From JAHBVH01 sp034432375 (GTDB lineage: Bacteria > Chloroflexota > Anaerolineae > Caldilineales > Caldilineaceae): DNA of 64,000 nt. The notes under the pieces are model-generated. The model did no database searches. It had not been told where the DNA came from and saw only the letters and a list, made by a program, of their open reading frames with translations. The stretch spans positions 91,103-155,102 of the forward strand of contig DAOUCA010000170.1 of NCBI GenBank assembly GCA_034432375.1, in the 5' to 3' direction. Below, one piece after another: positions 1-8,332 of the stretch (positions within the stretch are counted from its first letter, which is position 1; each line of letters opens with the position of its first letter). The translations under genes and the position numbers were made by a program.

Positions 1-825
1 GGCCATGGTGCCACCGACAAAGCAGCGTTGACCGGGGAAGGCGGGCGTTGCGCCTTTGCGTACCACCCAGAGATCATACTCTCCATGTTTTTCAAGCCAG
101 GCAAAATTGTGATGATTGTGGATCTCATCGATAATCTTGGCCCCCAAGATCTGCGCCACCTTTTGGCAGACCCAATCGCGGCCAGCATAGGCATAGCGGC
201 CCGCTATCTTCATCGCCGCGATATATTCCTGCCCCAGCCCCGAATCGATGTGCAACAGCACTGGCTCCACATTCATGCCATCCTTACCGCCGCCCGCCTT
301 GACATAGTGGGTAGCAATGCGATAGCCCAAGCCGCGCGACCCAAAGTGGACACCGCACCAGACCCGTTCCTGCTCATCGACAAAGAGGTCGACATAGTGG
401 TTGCCCGAGCCAACAGTGCCCAACTGTTCGCGTGCCAATCCTTTGAGCTTTTTCACAACGGGGATCTGCCAAGCTGGGTCATCGTCAAAGAGTTCGTGCT
501 CCACCGTTTCGGCATTCTTGCGGCCAATGCCAAAGGAGATCGTGCGCCAGATATCGTCCATGATCTCTTTGATAAACGGACGGACTTCGGCAGCAGGTAG
601 ATCGAGGAGGACAGCTTTGTTACCACAACTAATATCATATCCAACCCCCGACGGGCTTACATGCTCACCATACGCGGCCACGCCCCCAATTGGCATCGCA
701 TACCCAATATGGTGATCAGCCATTAAAGCAACCGTCTCGGCGCGCTTGGCAACGGTTTTGGCCTGCTCGACGGCATCGGGCAGCGGATCGCCCCAAACCG
801 GGACGCCATCAATCATTTGGTACAT
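1..825 (-). CDS. rtcB: RtcB-family RNA ligase (3' part cut by window edge)
   Basis: This gene reads leftward off the window, so only the first 275 or so codons are visible. RtcB joins RNA 2',3'-cyclic phosphate or 3'-phosphate ends to 5'-OH ends using GTP and Mn2+, in tRNA splicing or RNA repair. The family motifs can be read by translating the minus strand: DHHIGYAMPIGG near residue 37, SPSGVGYDISCGN near residue 60, GTVGSGNHYVDL near residue 125, HFGSRGLG near residue 147, and a late HNHHNFAW. These carry metal-binding Cys, Asn and His residues. The ATG at 823-825 follows a good AGGAG Shine-Dalgarno. It diverges from the aminotransferase at 945, so the 119 bp between them should hold both promoters. 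No RtcA or archease gene is visible. Confidence 0.9.
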   Translation of the reverse strand, partial: MYQMIDGVPVWGDPLPDAVEQAKTVAKRAETVALMADHHIGYAMPIGGVAAYGEHVSPSGVGYDISCGNKAVLLDLPAAEVRPFIKEIMDDIWRTISFGIGRKNAETVEHELFDDDPAWQIPVVKKLKGLAREQLGTVGSGNHYVDLFVDEQERVWCGVHFGSRGLGYRIATHYVKAGGGKDGMNVEPVLLHIDSGLGQEYIAAMKIAGRYAYAGRDWVCQKVAQILGAKIIDEIHNHHNFAWLEKHGEYDLWVVRKGATPAFPGQRCFVGGTMA

Positions 826-944
826 CGTTCTCCTCACTTGAGGTAAGCAACGGCTTCTAGTAGAATAGGCGCGGAAGTAAATCGGTAAATCAGTTTTACT
901 GTCCTACTGATTATAGGCGATAAAAGACGGGAACTCCACTTTCG

Positions 945-2102
945 ATGAAGACAATCCGTACGACACAAATTCAGGTGGCCGAGGGGGTAATTGACTTTGG
1001 TGTTGGTCAGCCGGCGGAGGCGATCCTGCCATTGGCGCTGCTCCGTCAAGCGGCCGACCATCGCTTTGCCCAGGAGGATCCGACCGTTTTGCAATATGGG
1101 CCGGAAGAAGGCGACGGCTATTTTAACGCAGCCTTGGCCAAGTTTCTGACAGCCGAGTATGGGTTGAGTGCGGCTGGTGCCGGTGTGCGACCGGCGCAAC
1201 TCTTTGTCACAAATGGCGTCTCGCAGGCGCTCGATCTGATCTGCACGCTTTACACCAAGCCGGGCGACGTGATCTTTGTCGAGGAACCGACCTATTTTCT
1301 CGTCTTTCGCATCTTTCAGGATCATGGGCTGCGGATTGAACCGATCCCTGTCACTGCGCAAGGGATGGATCTCGACATCCTGAAAGAGAAGCTGCAACAG
1401 CAGCGGCCGGCTTTTGTCTACACAATCCCGACCTTTCAAAATCCGACCAGCGTCACCATGCCGCAACGCGTGCGCGAACAACTGGTTGCCTTGAGTCGCG
1501 AACATGAGTTTCTGCTCGTCGCCGATGAGGTCTACCAACTACTGCACTACACCGCGACACCGCCGCGCCCCTTTGGCGACTACGTTGACGATGGCCCCAT
1601 TCTGTCGCTCGGCTCCTTCTCCAAAATCCTCGCACCTGGGCTGCGGCTGGGCTGGATCCAGGCGGCACCGGCAACGGTCAATCGCTTTGTCGAGAGTGGC
1701 ATTGTGCAGAGCGGCGGCGGGTTAAATCCGCTGATCACGGGGATTGTGCGCAGCGCATTGGAGTTGGGGCTGCAAGAGGCGTATTTGCGTGAACTTCGTC
1801 TCCTCTTTGCCGAACGCATCGCAGCCATGGACGAAGCGCTACGCCACGAATTCCCCGCATGGGTACAATTCACGACCCCAACCGGCGGCTACTTTTATTG
1901 GCTGCAACTGCCGGCCGCGATCGATACAAACAGGTTGCTGCCGGCTGCGGAAGCACACAACGTCGGCTTCCGCCCCGGCAACAAATTTTCCAGCGTCGAC
2001 GGCCTGCGCAACTGCCTCCGCCTCAGCTTCTCCTACTACGACCGCGCCGCGCTGGTTGACGGCGTGGCGCGGCTGGCCGCGGTGTTGAAGCAGACAGGAT
2101 GA
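945..2102 (+). CDS. PLP-dependent aminotransferase, class I/II (2-aminoadipate/MocR-type fold I)
   Basis: A 385-residue fold-type I aminotransferase. The PLP lysine is K227 in SFSKILAPGLRLGW. N166 (QNPT), D194 and Y197 (DEVY) are the usual cofactor contacts, and GVSQALDL near residue 91 is the phosphate-binding turn. It resembles the LysN/ARO8-like 2-aminoadipate or aromatic aminotransferases and the catalytic half of MocR regulators, but it has no N-terminal winged helix, so it is an enzyme and not a MocR regulator. The substrate cannot be read from sequence. It stands alone, divergent from rtcB. A small inverted-repeat element has inserted exactly at its stop codon, leaving the reading frame intact. 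Confidence 0.85.
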   Translation: MKTIRTTQIQVAEGVIDFGVGQPAEAILPLALLRQAADHRFAQEDPTVLQYGPEEGDGYFNAALAKFLTAEYGLSAAGAGVRPAQLFVTNGVSQALDLICTLYTKPGDVIFVEEPTYFLVFRIFQDHGLRIEPIPVTAQGMDLDILKEKLQQQRPAFVYTIPTFQNPTSVTMPQRVREQLVALSREHEFLLVADEVYQLLHYTATPPRPFGDYVDDGPILSLGSFSKILAPGLRLGWIQAAPATVNRFVESGIVQSGGGLNPLITGIVRSALELGLQEAYLRELRLLFAERIAAMDEALRHEFPAWVQFTTPTGGYFYWLQLPAAIDTNRLLPAAEAHNVGFRPGNKFSSVDGLRNCLRLSFSYYDRAALVDGVARLAAVLKQTG

Positions 2103-2243
2103 TACTGTTGGCCTGTCTTACGAATTGCCTTACGCTCTACTAAGGACTGTCATTCCTGCGCAGGCAGGAATCCTATTGGAACTTGTCGACTCCTGCCTAC
2201 GCAGGAGTGACATGACTGGATTGTAAGGTAGACCAACAGTATC
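2103..2243. mobile_element. MITE-like inverted-repeat element with 7-9 bp target duplication
   Basis: Imperfect terminal inverted repeats of about 22 bp (left 2100-2121, right 2223-2244, 3 mismatches) enclose a second, nested palindrome (2149-2173 against 2189-2213) built on CCTGCGCAGGCAGG. The 9-mer ACAGGATGA lies directly on both sides (2094-2102 and 2244-2252), as expected for a target-site duplication. The duplicated 9-mer contains the TGA stop of the upstream aminotransferase. There is no coding capacity, so any movement would need a transposase elsewhere. The limits are uncertain by 2 bp because the target and the element end share bases. Confidence 0.7.
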
Positions 2244-2374
2244 ACAGGATGACCAAAGGAATGTTGTCCCGACAACTCGCCGAATGAATTCATTAACAAT
2301 TGTCAATTTTCAATTGATTATTAATTATTGACAGTCCTTCTTGTCATCCTGTCATCCCTTCATCCCTTCCATCT

Positions 2375-3484
2375 CTACGCCACTTGCCCCGGCTCCAGCC
2401 CAATCGGCAGCGCCGCCGGTCGTTCACAAGTGCTCGTCAGATCGATGTGTTTCCCCGTTGCCGACGCTTCGTGGAAGGCCTGCATGATCTCTAACACATG
2501 GTGGGCCAGTTGACCGTTGGCACGGTGGGGGCGGTCGTTGGCCAGGGCATCAGCCAGATCGGCGACGCCAAGACCGCGGCTGTTTTCGGTGTAGATGTGG
2601 GTAAGCGGCACATCATGCCAATCGGTATCATCGGTGGCACGCAGGCGGACGGGACCACCAAAGGTGTTGGGGTCTGGCAGGCTCATCGTGGCGTCGGAGC
2701 CGTAGATCTCCATGCGCGGCAGCTGCGATGCTTTGACATCAAAGGTGGTGATAATCGTACCGATGGCACCGCTGACAAATTCCAATAAACCGGCGACATG
2801 GGTCGGCACTTCGACCGTGATGGTCTTGCCGGCGTTGGGTTGGCTGCTGATCAGCCGCTCGGCAAAGCTGGCACGCGTTAGGCCAGTAACGCGACGCACC
2901 GGCCCCAAAATCGAGACAAGCGCCGTCAGATAGTAGGGCCCCATATCGAACATCGGACCGCCGCCCGGTTGGTAGTAGAATTCCGGGTTGGGGTGCCAGT
3001 GCTCGTGGCCGCGCGACATCATAAAAGCGGTGGCCGCCACCGGCGTACCGATGACGCCATCATCAATTAATTTGCGACAAGTCTGAAGACCGCCGCCTAA
3101 GAAGGTGTCCGGCGCGCAGCCGACACGCTGCCCCCGTGCGGCCGCCAATTTGAGCAGTTCCTCGCCATCGGTGCGATGAAGGGCGAAAGGCTTTTCGCTG
3201 TAGGCTGCTTTTCCTGCCTCTATGGCCGCCGCGCTGACCTCGGCATGGGCCGCCGGAATGGTCAGGTTTACCACAATTTCAATCTCCGGGTCGGCGAGCA
3301 ATTCGCGGACACTGTAGGCCTGAATGCCATACTCAGCCGCCTTCGCTTTGGCGCGCTCGACATCGAGATCGGCACAGCCGACAATCTCAATATTGTTGAA
3401 AGCTTTGTCAGATTTCAAGTAGATGCTGCTAATATTGCCACAGCCGATAATGCCAATTTTGGTACGTTGATTAGTCGAAGTCAT
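2375..3484 (-). CDS. Gfo/Idh/MocA-family NAD(P)-dependent oxidoreductase
   Basis: The N-terminal Rossmann motif GIIGCGNISSIYLKS (about residues 10-24) binds NAD(P). The EKPFALH motif that follows carries the Lys typical of Gfo/Idh/MocA enzymes, and the C-terminal half has the family's sheet domain (GPYYLTALVSILGP). Members oxidise or reduce sugars, inositols and related polyols; the substrate here is unknown. The 369-residue length is normal. An in-frame extension to 3607 exists, but it is hydrophobic and unlike the family, so I start at the ATG at 3482-3484 (MTSTNQ). Its Shine-Dalgarno is weak and purine-rich. With the enolase-superfamily enzyme (4286) and the KDG-type kinase (11826), sugar-acid breakdown is a reasonable guess. 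Confidence 0.85.
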   Translation of the reverse strand: MTSTNQRTKIGIIGCGNISSIYLKSDKAFNNIEIVGCADLDVERAKAKAAEYGIQAYSVRELLADPEIEIVVNLTIPAAHAEVSAAAIEAGKAAYSEKPFALHRTDGEELLKLAAARGQRVGCAPDTFLGGGLQTCRKLIDDGVIGTPVAATAFMMSRGHEHWHPNPEFYYQPGGGPMFDMGPYYLTALVSILGPVRRVTGLTRASFAERLISSQPNAGKTITVEVPTHVAGLLEFVSGAIGTIITTFDVKASQLPRMEIYGSDATMSLPDPNTFGGPVRLRATDDTDWHDVPLTHIYTENSRGLGVADLADALANDRPHRANGQLAHHVLEIMQAFHEASATGKHIDLTSTCERPAALPIGLEPGQVA

Positions 3485-3962
3485 GAGTCTTTTCTCTATT
3501 TTAATTAGATTTTTGATCCAGCAAATGATACAGAAACAAATAAGCAATTTGTACGATTGCGATAGTACTACGCTACCATATATACTCCGCAACAGCACAT
3601 AACACAATTTTCACTCTTGTATAACCTGTCCGCGCCTATGGCGCTACTCACGATAATACAAGCTGTGTAAGCCGACCGCTACTATACAGCGTTCTATGCC
3701 CTTCTCCTTCGCTCCTACAGACGCCACCAAGCCCAGCCTCACGTCTGAACCCCTGTGCGACATGTGAGTTGCCCAAATGATCGGCGAACACAGTTCGATT
3801 TCATACAGCGCCAACAACTTTGCAAATTTCACATTGTTGTAGACGAGATCTGTATCTTTTATGCATCTTTTCCTCTATCCAGATCTATTGTTAGCTCGCT
3901 GTCACGCTCAGTATATTTGTTCTCGCCATTTCTACATCTTCATCTATGCCAAAGGGGGCATT
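3485..3962. other. 478-bp intergenic region, nothing convincing
   Basis: This stretch separates two divergently read genes. Short open frames exist on both strands (for example 3644-3832 on the minus strand), but none has a good Shine-Dalgarno, a recognisable motif or plausible protein composition. It presumably holds the promoters of both flanking genes. I see no strong hairpin or repeat. Confidence 0.5.
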
Positions 3963-4265
3963 ATGATTCACAAGCGACATTCTACGCGGCCGGGCTGCAT
4001 TTGTGTCACGTTTGAGTTACCAGATTCACTCTGGGCCAATCAGGTTTACCTGATTGGTGACTTAGCGGACACACCACTCTCCAAAATGCCGATGCGCCAG
4101 GAACGTGATGGCGCTTGGCGTCTGACCCTGGACTTACCGATAGGCACACAATACAAATATCGCTATCAGATTGATCAGCGTTGGTACACTGAGTGGAATG
4201 CCGAGAGCGCCACCAGCTACGCGCTGGATCCTCAGTACAGCGTGCTTGACTTAAAGTCCAGCTAG
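3963..4265 (+). CDS. Small CBM48/isoamylase-N (AMPK-beta-like) domain protein
   Basis: A 100-residue protein made almost entirely of one early-set beta-sandwich of the glycogen-binding (CBM48/E-set) type. Landmarks are VYLIGDLADTP (the strand/turn seen as V-LIGDFN-W in AMPK-beta), DGAWRLTLDLP, and YKYRYQIDQRWYTEWNAES near the end. Stand-alone copies of about 100 residues occur in Chloroflexota and Cyanobacteria; the role is unknown, possibly alpha-glucan binding. The ATG at 3963 follows AAAGGGGG at good spacing; an earlier in-frame start at 3861 adds a non-conserved leader and is rejected. It converges on the gene ending at 4286. Confidence 0.7.
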   Translation: MIHKRHSTRPGCICVTFELPDSLWANQVYLIGDLADTPLSKMPMRQERDGAWRLTLDLPIGTQYKYRYQIDQRWYTEWNAESATSYALDPQYSVLDLKSS

Positions 4266-4285
4266 ATTCGGCAAGCGATGTGCCG

Positions 4286-5410
4286 TCACCCTTCCATTGT
4301 CCCCGTTCCAATGCGCCATCGTTCCAACTCCGTCCATTCAATCTCGACACCCAAACCGGCCGCGTTCGACAACACAACATGGCCGGTTGCATCTGCCTCA
4401 ATCAGCCGCGGCAAAATATAATCACGACGTGCCGGTGTCCACTCCGGCGGATCATAGGGAAACTCGATAAAGGGTGCAGTCGAAAGTGCGGCGGCGACCT
4501 GCAAGTTTGCCAACAGCACCAACCCATCGCCCCACGTATGGGGCGAGTAGATTGCACCGGTAGCCTGTACCGCTTGCGCTAACTGGCGGGCGCGCAAAAT
4601 CCCCGTGCTCCAGACGACATCCGCTTGATAGACATCGAGCGCGCCGTGGTGCAAACATTCCAGCAATTCGCTAAAATCACGGTTGCCCTCGCCACCGGCA
4701 ATCCGTACCTTGGCCACCTTGCGCAACGCCGCCATGCCCCGATAATCGGTGCGCCAGAGCGGCTCTTCCAGCCAATAGACATCCAATTCAGCCAATGCAT
4801 CCGCCACATAGCGCGCCATCTTAAAGTCCCAAGGTGTACGCGTGTCCCAGGGCATACGCCACCCTTGGTTGGCATCAACGAGTAAGGTCATCGCTGGGCC
4901 GATCGCTTCGCGTACAGCACGCGCCACCGCCAGATTTTCGGCAACCGTCTCCGCATAGAAGCGCAGTTTGAGCGCGCCAAAGCCCTGGTCACGCAGGGCG
5001 CGGGCAGCAGTAGCCCGTTCCGCGGTTGGTCGCCGCTGCCCCATCGAGGCGTAGAGTGGCACGCGATTGGTTCGCCCACCCAGCAGTCGCCAGAGCGGTT
5101 GCCCACTGATCTTGCCCATGAGATCCCAGAGCGCCACCTCCAGCGGCCAACAGCGCCCATACATGAATTGCAGATTATCGAGGATCTGCACGTGGCGCTC
5201 AATCGCAAAGGGATCTTGGCCAAGGAACAGCCCTTCATGACCTTTGAAACCCAACATTGCATCGCCCGAGCCAACCCCTTCATAGTCGCCGGCACGCACG
5301 CGCACCAGCGTCACCGTGTGGCTGCGGCGCGGGGTTGGATCCCACGCCGCGTGAAAGGGTGGATCGAGGGGCAGACGATAGTGGTGGATCGAGATCTGAT
5401 CAATTTTCAT
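4286..5410 (-). CDS. Mandelate racemase/muconate lactonizing enzyme family (enolase superfamily)
   Basis: A 374-residue MR/MLE enzyme: an N-terminal capping domain (MKIDQISIHHYRLPLD...) and a (beta/alpha)7-beta barrel. ALKLRFY near residue 150 corresponds to the KxK/KxR acid-base strand, LLVDANQGW gives the first metal-binding Asp and Asn, WLEEPLW the Glu, and IAGGEGN the third ligand. SPHTWGDGL near residue 290 is the HxxD/His region. The family abstracts a proton alpha to a carboxylate: dehydratases of sugar acids, racemases, cycloisomerases. The barrel motifs fit an acid-sugar dehydratase or a racemase but do not decide between them. It starts 5 bp after guaB stops, on the same strand, so the two are probably cotranscribed although unrelated in pathway. 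A TTG at 5413 is an alternative start. Confidence 0.85.
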   Translation of the reverse strand: MKIDQISIHHYRLPLDPPFHAAWDPTPRRSHTVTLVRVRAGDYEGVGSGDAMLGFKGHEGLFLGQDPFAIERHVQILDNLQFMYGRCWPLEVALWDLMGKISGQPLWRLLGGRTNRVPLYASMGQRRPTAERATAARALRDQGFGALKLRFYAETVAENLAVARAVREAIGPAMTLLVDANQGWRMPWDTRTPWDFKMARYVADALAELDVYWLEEPLWRTDYRGMAALRKVAKVRIAGGEGNRDFSELLECLHHGALDVYQADVVWSTGILRARQLAQAVQATGAIYSPHTWGDGLVLLANLQVAAALSTAPFIEFPYDPPEWTPARRDYILPRLIEADATGHVVLSNAAGLGVEIEWTELERWRIGTGTMEG

Positions 5411-5415
5411 CAAAC

Positions 5416-6909
5416 TTATAACCGTCGTACATCATGGGAATTGCTCTCACGTACACCAGCTGCCGAAATCTCAATAAATTCGGCATTCTCCTGCAATTCC
5501 TTGATCGTGCGCGCGCCACCGTAGCTCAAGCCGGAACGTAGGCCACCAACGAGTTGATAGACGATTTCGCGTACATTACCCCGATAGGGCACGACCGCTT
5601 CGACTCCCTCCGGCACCACCTTGTCCCAGTCCACTTGACTTTCGGCACTCTCGTCGCGTTCTTGCTCAGCCAAGCGACGGGCCATGGCCGCGCCCAGTGA
5701 GGCCATCCCCCGTACCACTTTGACCTTCTGGCCATCGCGAATGACCGGTGAACCGGGTGCTTCTTCGCAGCCGGCAAAGAGGCTGCCGATCATGACGCTG
5801 TCGGCCCCAGCGGCCAAGGCCTTGACGACATCACCGGAAGTCTTAATGCCACCGTCGGCAATGATAGGAATGGCAATTCCAGCTTCTTGTAATCCCTCAA
5901 CGCTATCCATGATCGCTGTGAGTTGGGGGACACCAAAGCCGGTTACAATGCGTGTTGTACAGATCGAGCCGGGGCCGATCCCCACCTTAATTGCGCTGGC
6001 TCCAGCTTCCGCTAATTCGCGTGCGCCATCTGCCGTGGCCACATTGCCAGCCACGATCTGGGCAGTGGGATATTGCCGGTGTAAGGCTTCGACCATCGCA
6101 ATACAGTGGTCGGCGTGGCCGTGCGCAATATCGAGCACAAGCGCATCCACCCCAGCGTCGATCAAGGCACCAGCGCGCTCAATATCTTCAGGTTTGACCC
6201 CAATCGCGGCACCGACACGCAATCGCCCGCGACTATCCTTCGTCGCGACCGGATGTTCCTGCCGCTTGATCACATCTTGCGCCGTAATCAGCCCGACGAG
6301 GTTTCCTTGGCCATCGACCAAGGGTAATTTTTCGAGGCGATGTTCGTGCAGAAGCTTACGCGCTTCATCGAGCGACGTGTTCGGGCCACTAGTTATCATC
6401 CGTTCCGGCAAGGTCATTACGCTGCGGATAGAGGCTTGATCATCAGGGGCGAGAAGCACATCGCGTTGCGTTACCAACCCAATCATTGGGCGTTGATTAC
6501 CGACGCTTGTCACTTCACCAGCATTGCCGGTTGCGGTGACAACGAGTCCACCAATATCGTAGCGACGCATCAACTGGCGCGCCTGCGCAATCGTGGCGTC
6601 GGCGGCGATGGTATGTGGATTGTCTACGATTAACCCCTCGGCCCGTTTGACCTGTTGTACCTGACGTACCTGCTGCTCGACAGTCATAAAGCGATGGAGG
6701 ATGCCAATGCCCCCAATGCGCGCCATGGCAATCGCCATCGTTGCTTCGGTCACGGTGTCCATGTTGGCGCTCATGATTGGAATCTGCAACGGGATCGTCG
6801 CTGTCAGTTGGGTAACCGTCTCGACATCCTGGCGCGAAGCCACCGGTGAGCGCTTGGGGATGAGCAGCACATCGTCGAAGGTCAGGCCTTTGGTTTTGCG
6901 AATTTTCAT
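5416..6909 (-). CDS. guaB: Inosine-5'-monophosphate dehydrogenase
   Basis: IMPDH oxidises IMP to XMP with NAD+, the committed step of guanine nucleotide synthesis. The 497-residue length is standard. The barrel begins with GLTFDDVLLIPKRS. Two CBS domains (about residues 94-220) interrupt it. The catalytic loop GIGPGSICTTR carries Cys317. IIADGGIKTSGD and the GMASLGAAMARR flap follow, then the C-terminal loop RSGLSYGGA. All key residues are present. The start ATG at 6907-6909 has GAGGAAAA in front. A TATAAT -10 lies about 50 bp upstream, and a short hairpin follows in the 5' leader. The MR/MLE gene follows with 5 bp spacing. Confidence 0.97.
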   Translation of the reverse strand: MKIRKTKGLTFDDVLLIPKRSPVASRQDVETVTQLTATIPLQIPIMSANMDTVTEATMAIAMARIGGIGILHRFMTVEQQVRQVQQVKRAEGLIVDNPHTIAADATIAQARQLMRRYDIGGLVVTATGNAGEVTSVGNQRPMIGLVTQRDVLLAPDDQASIRSVMTLPERMITSGPNTSLDEARKLLHEHRLEKLPLVDGQGNLVGLITAQDVIKRQEHPVATKDSRGRLRVGAAIGVKPEDIERAGALIDAGVDALVLDIAHGHADHCIAMVEALHRQYPTAQIVAGNVATADGARELAEAGASAIKVGIGPGSICTTRIVTGFGVPQLTAIMDSVEGLQEAGIAIPIIADGGIKTSGDVVKALAAGADSVMIGSLFAGCEEAPGSPVIRDGQKVKVVRGMASLGAAMARRLAEQERDESAESQVDWDKVVPEGVEAVVPYRGNVREIVYQLVGGLRSGLSYGGARTIKELQENAEFIEISAAGVRESNSHDVRRL

Positions 6910-6960
6910 GGTTTTTCCTCGCGGAAGCTATCAGCGTGAAACAGAGACTTTAGTCTCTCA

Positions 6961-6990
6961 ATTATACCATTAGCGCGAGGAAAGTGCGAT
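6961..6990 (-). promoter_or_regulatory. Probable sigma-70 promoter of guaB
   Basis: Read on the minus strand, a perfect TATAAT (plus-strand 6961-6966) is preceded at 17 bp by TCGCAC, a poor -35. Between the -10 and the guaB start the leader can form a small hairpin (AGAGACT/AGTCTCT, plus strand about 6945-6960). This may affect initiation or mRNA stability; its role is not known. Confidence 0.5.
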
Positions 6991-7027
6991 CAGCCCATCG
7001 GTTCAATTGTTTTGCGCTGTGCGTTGT

Positions 7028-8323
7028 TTAGATCCACAGAAAACGCCAGAGGATCCAAGGGGTGAGTTGATCATGTTGTCCACTCTGCCAAAGCAATTGC
7101 AGCAGAGACCAAACCAAGGCAAAGTGTCCACGGCAGAAGAGGGCAGGGATAACGCGTAGCAACATCCGTACTTCGACAAAATGTAGCACTGCTTTGTGGG
7201 CAATGGTAACGGTTTCCTGCCAATGGTAGGTGGCGCGATCGGATTGATGGAGACCCCAGGCCAGCAGCCCAAGATAGAGGTGACAGAGCGCGAGATCGTG
7301 TTGGTTGTCTAATGCACGACAAGTAGGCAACGTTTCGCCAAGCAGCGAATGGGCAAGGTCATATTGGTGCAAGCCCATGTGCGCGGCTGCTATGTAGATC
7401 GAATTGACGGCGGTGCCTTCCCGCTCTTGCCGTCGTTTACGAATAAGCAAGCCTTTTTCCAGCACAACAACTGCTTCAGCCCATTTTCCTTCATAGAGCA
7501 ACAGGCGGCCGGTGGCCTGGTGCGCAACACAGGCTAGGTTATTGTCTTCGCCTTGTTCTTGAAAAAGCAGAAGTATCTGTTCGAAGCGCTGTTGTGCCAG
7601 CGCAAAGTCACCACAAAACATCGCCAAAACACCCTGTTGGTTTAGGGCATAGGCACGCGACTCCCAAAGTGGGCCGGGCCGACTAGTTGCCGGTGGTTGC
7701 GCATCAGGTGGCTGAGCGTAGTTGCTGGTCAAGTCGAGGCAGCGCTGGAGCAAGGGCGCGGCAGCTTTTCGTCGGCCACTCCACAGCAATACGGTGGCGT
7801 GGTGGCTTAAAATGTCGGCCTGTAGGTTGGGCGGGGCGGCCTGAAAGTAGGGGTGATGAATGATCTGCCGATAGAGGGCAATCCCTGCACTGCCATCGCC
7901 CTGCCGACCTTTCATGATCGCAAGATACTTATTGAAATCGATATAGAGGGAGGCATCTCCAGTGAATTCGGCAAGCTTACATAATGTTGACCAGAGATAT
8001 TCCATCTGCCGCCAATAGCCTAGCTCAACAAAATATTCACCAGCAAGATAGGCCGCTTGCAATATACAATCATCGGCAAGTTGAGGGGAGTCACCGACGC
8101 CAGGCGTTTCGACATAGGTACGCAACAGTTCAAGCAGGCGCTCAATAAATGACTGGCCCCTATTGCCCGCAAGCATGTATGCCACAGCCCGTTCGGCGTC
8201 ATGACGGTACTGCAATTGCAGATGTGTACGCCATTCAAGTTCTTCTGCTGTCACACCAAACGAAACAGTAGAAGAGGAGGTATCGGGAACAGCGAGGCCA
8301 ATCTGATTATCAGTTGTTGTCAT
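7028..8323 (-). CDS. TPR-repeat protein, partner of the upstream NB-ARC ATPase
   Basis: A 431-residue, mostly alpha-helical protein with degenerate tetratricopeptide repeats from about residue 110 to the end. Recurrent helix pairs include LNQQGVLAMFCGDFALAQQ, ATGRLLLYEGKWAEAV, YIAAAHMGLHQYDLAHSLL and LYLGLLAWGLHQSDRA. There is no catalytic motif, signal peptide or membrane segment. It starts 9 bp after the NB-ARC gene stops, so the two are certainly one transcript. In most STAND proteins the ATPase and the TPR sensor are one polypeptide; here they are separate. The role may be sensing or scaffolding for the ATPase. The function is unknown. Confidence 0.75.
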   Translation of the reverse strand: MTTTDNQIGLAVPDTSSSTVSFGVTAEELEWRTHLQLQYRHDAERAVAYMLAGNRGQSFIERLLELLRTYVETPGVGDSPQLADDCILQAAYLAGEYFVELGYWRQMEYLWSTLCKLAEFTGDASLYIDFNKYLAIMKGRQGDGSAGIALYRQIIHHPYFQAAPPNLQADILSHHATVLLWSGRRKAAAPLLQRCLDLTSNYAQPPDAQPPATSRPGPLWESRAYALNQQGVLAMFCGDFALAQQRFEQILLLFQEQGEDNNLACVAHQATGRLLLYEGKWAEAVVVLEKGLLIRKRRQEREGTAVNSIYIAAAHMGLHQYDLAHSLLGETLPTCRALDNQHDLALCHLYLGLLAWGLHQSDRATYHWQETVTIAHKAVLHFVEVRMLLRVIPALFCRGHFALVWSLLQLLWQSGQHDQLTPWILWRFLWI

Positions 8324-8332
8324 AGGTATAGA

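Noticed and set aside
3644..3832. 62-codon minus-strand frame
   Set aside because: It has no Shine-Dalgarno, recognisable motif or supporting neighbour overlap.
5684..6439. 251-codon plus-strand frame opposite guaB
   Set aside because: It lies wholly antisense to a complete guaB and has the low-complexity Ala/Ser/Pro composition of a shadow frame.
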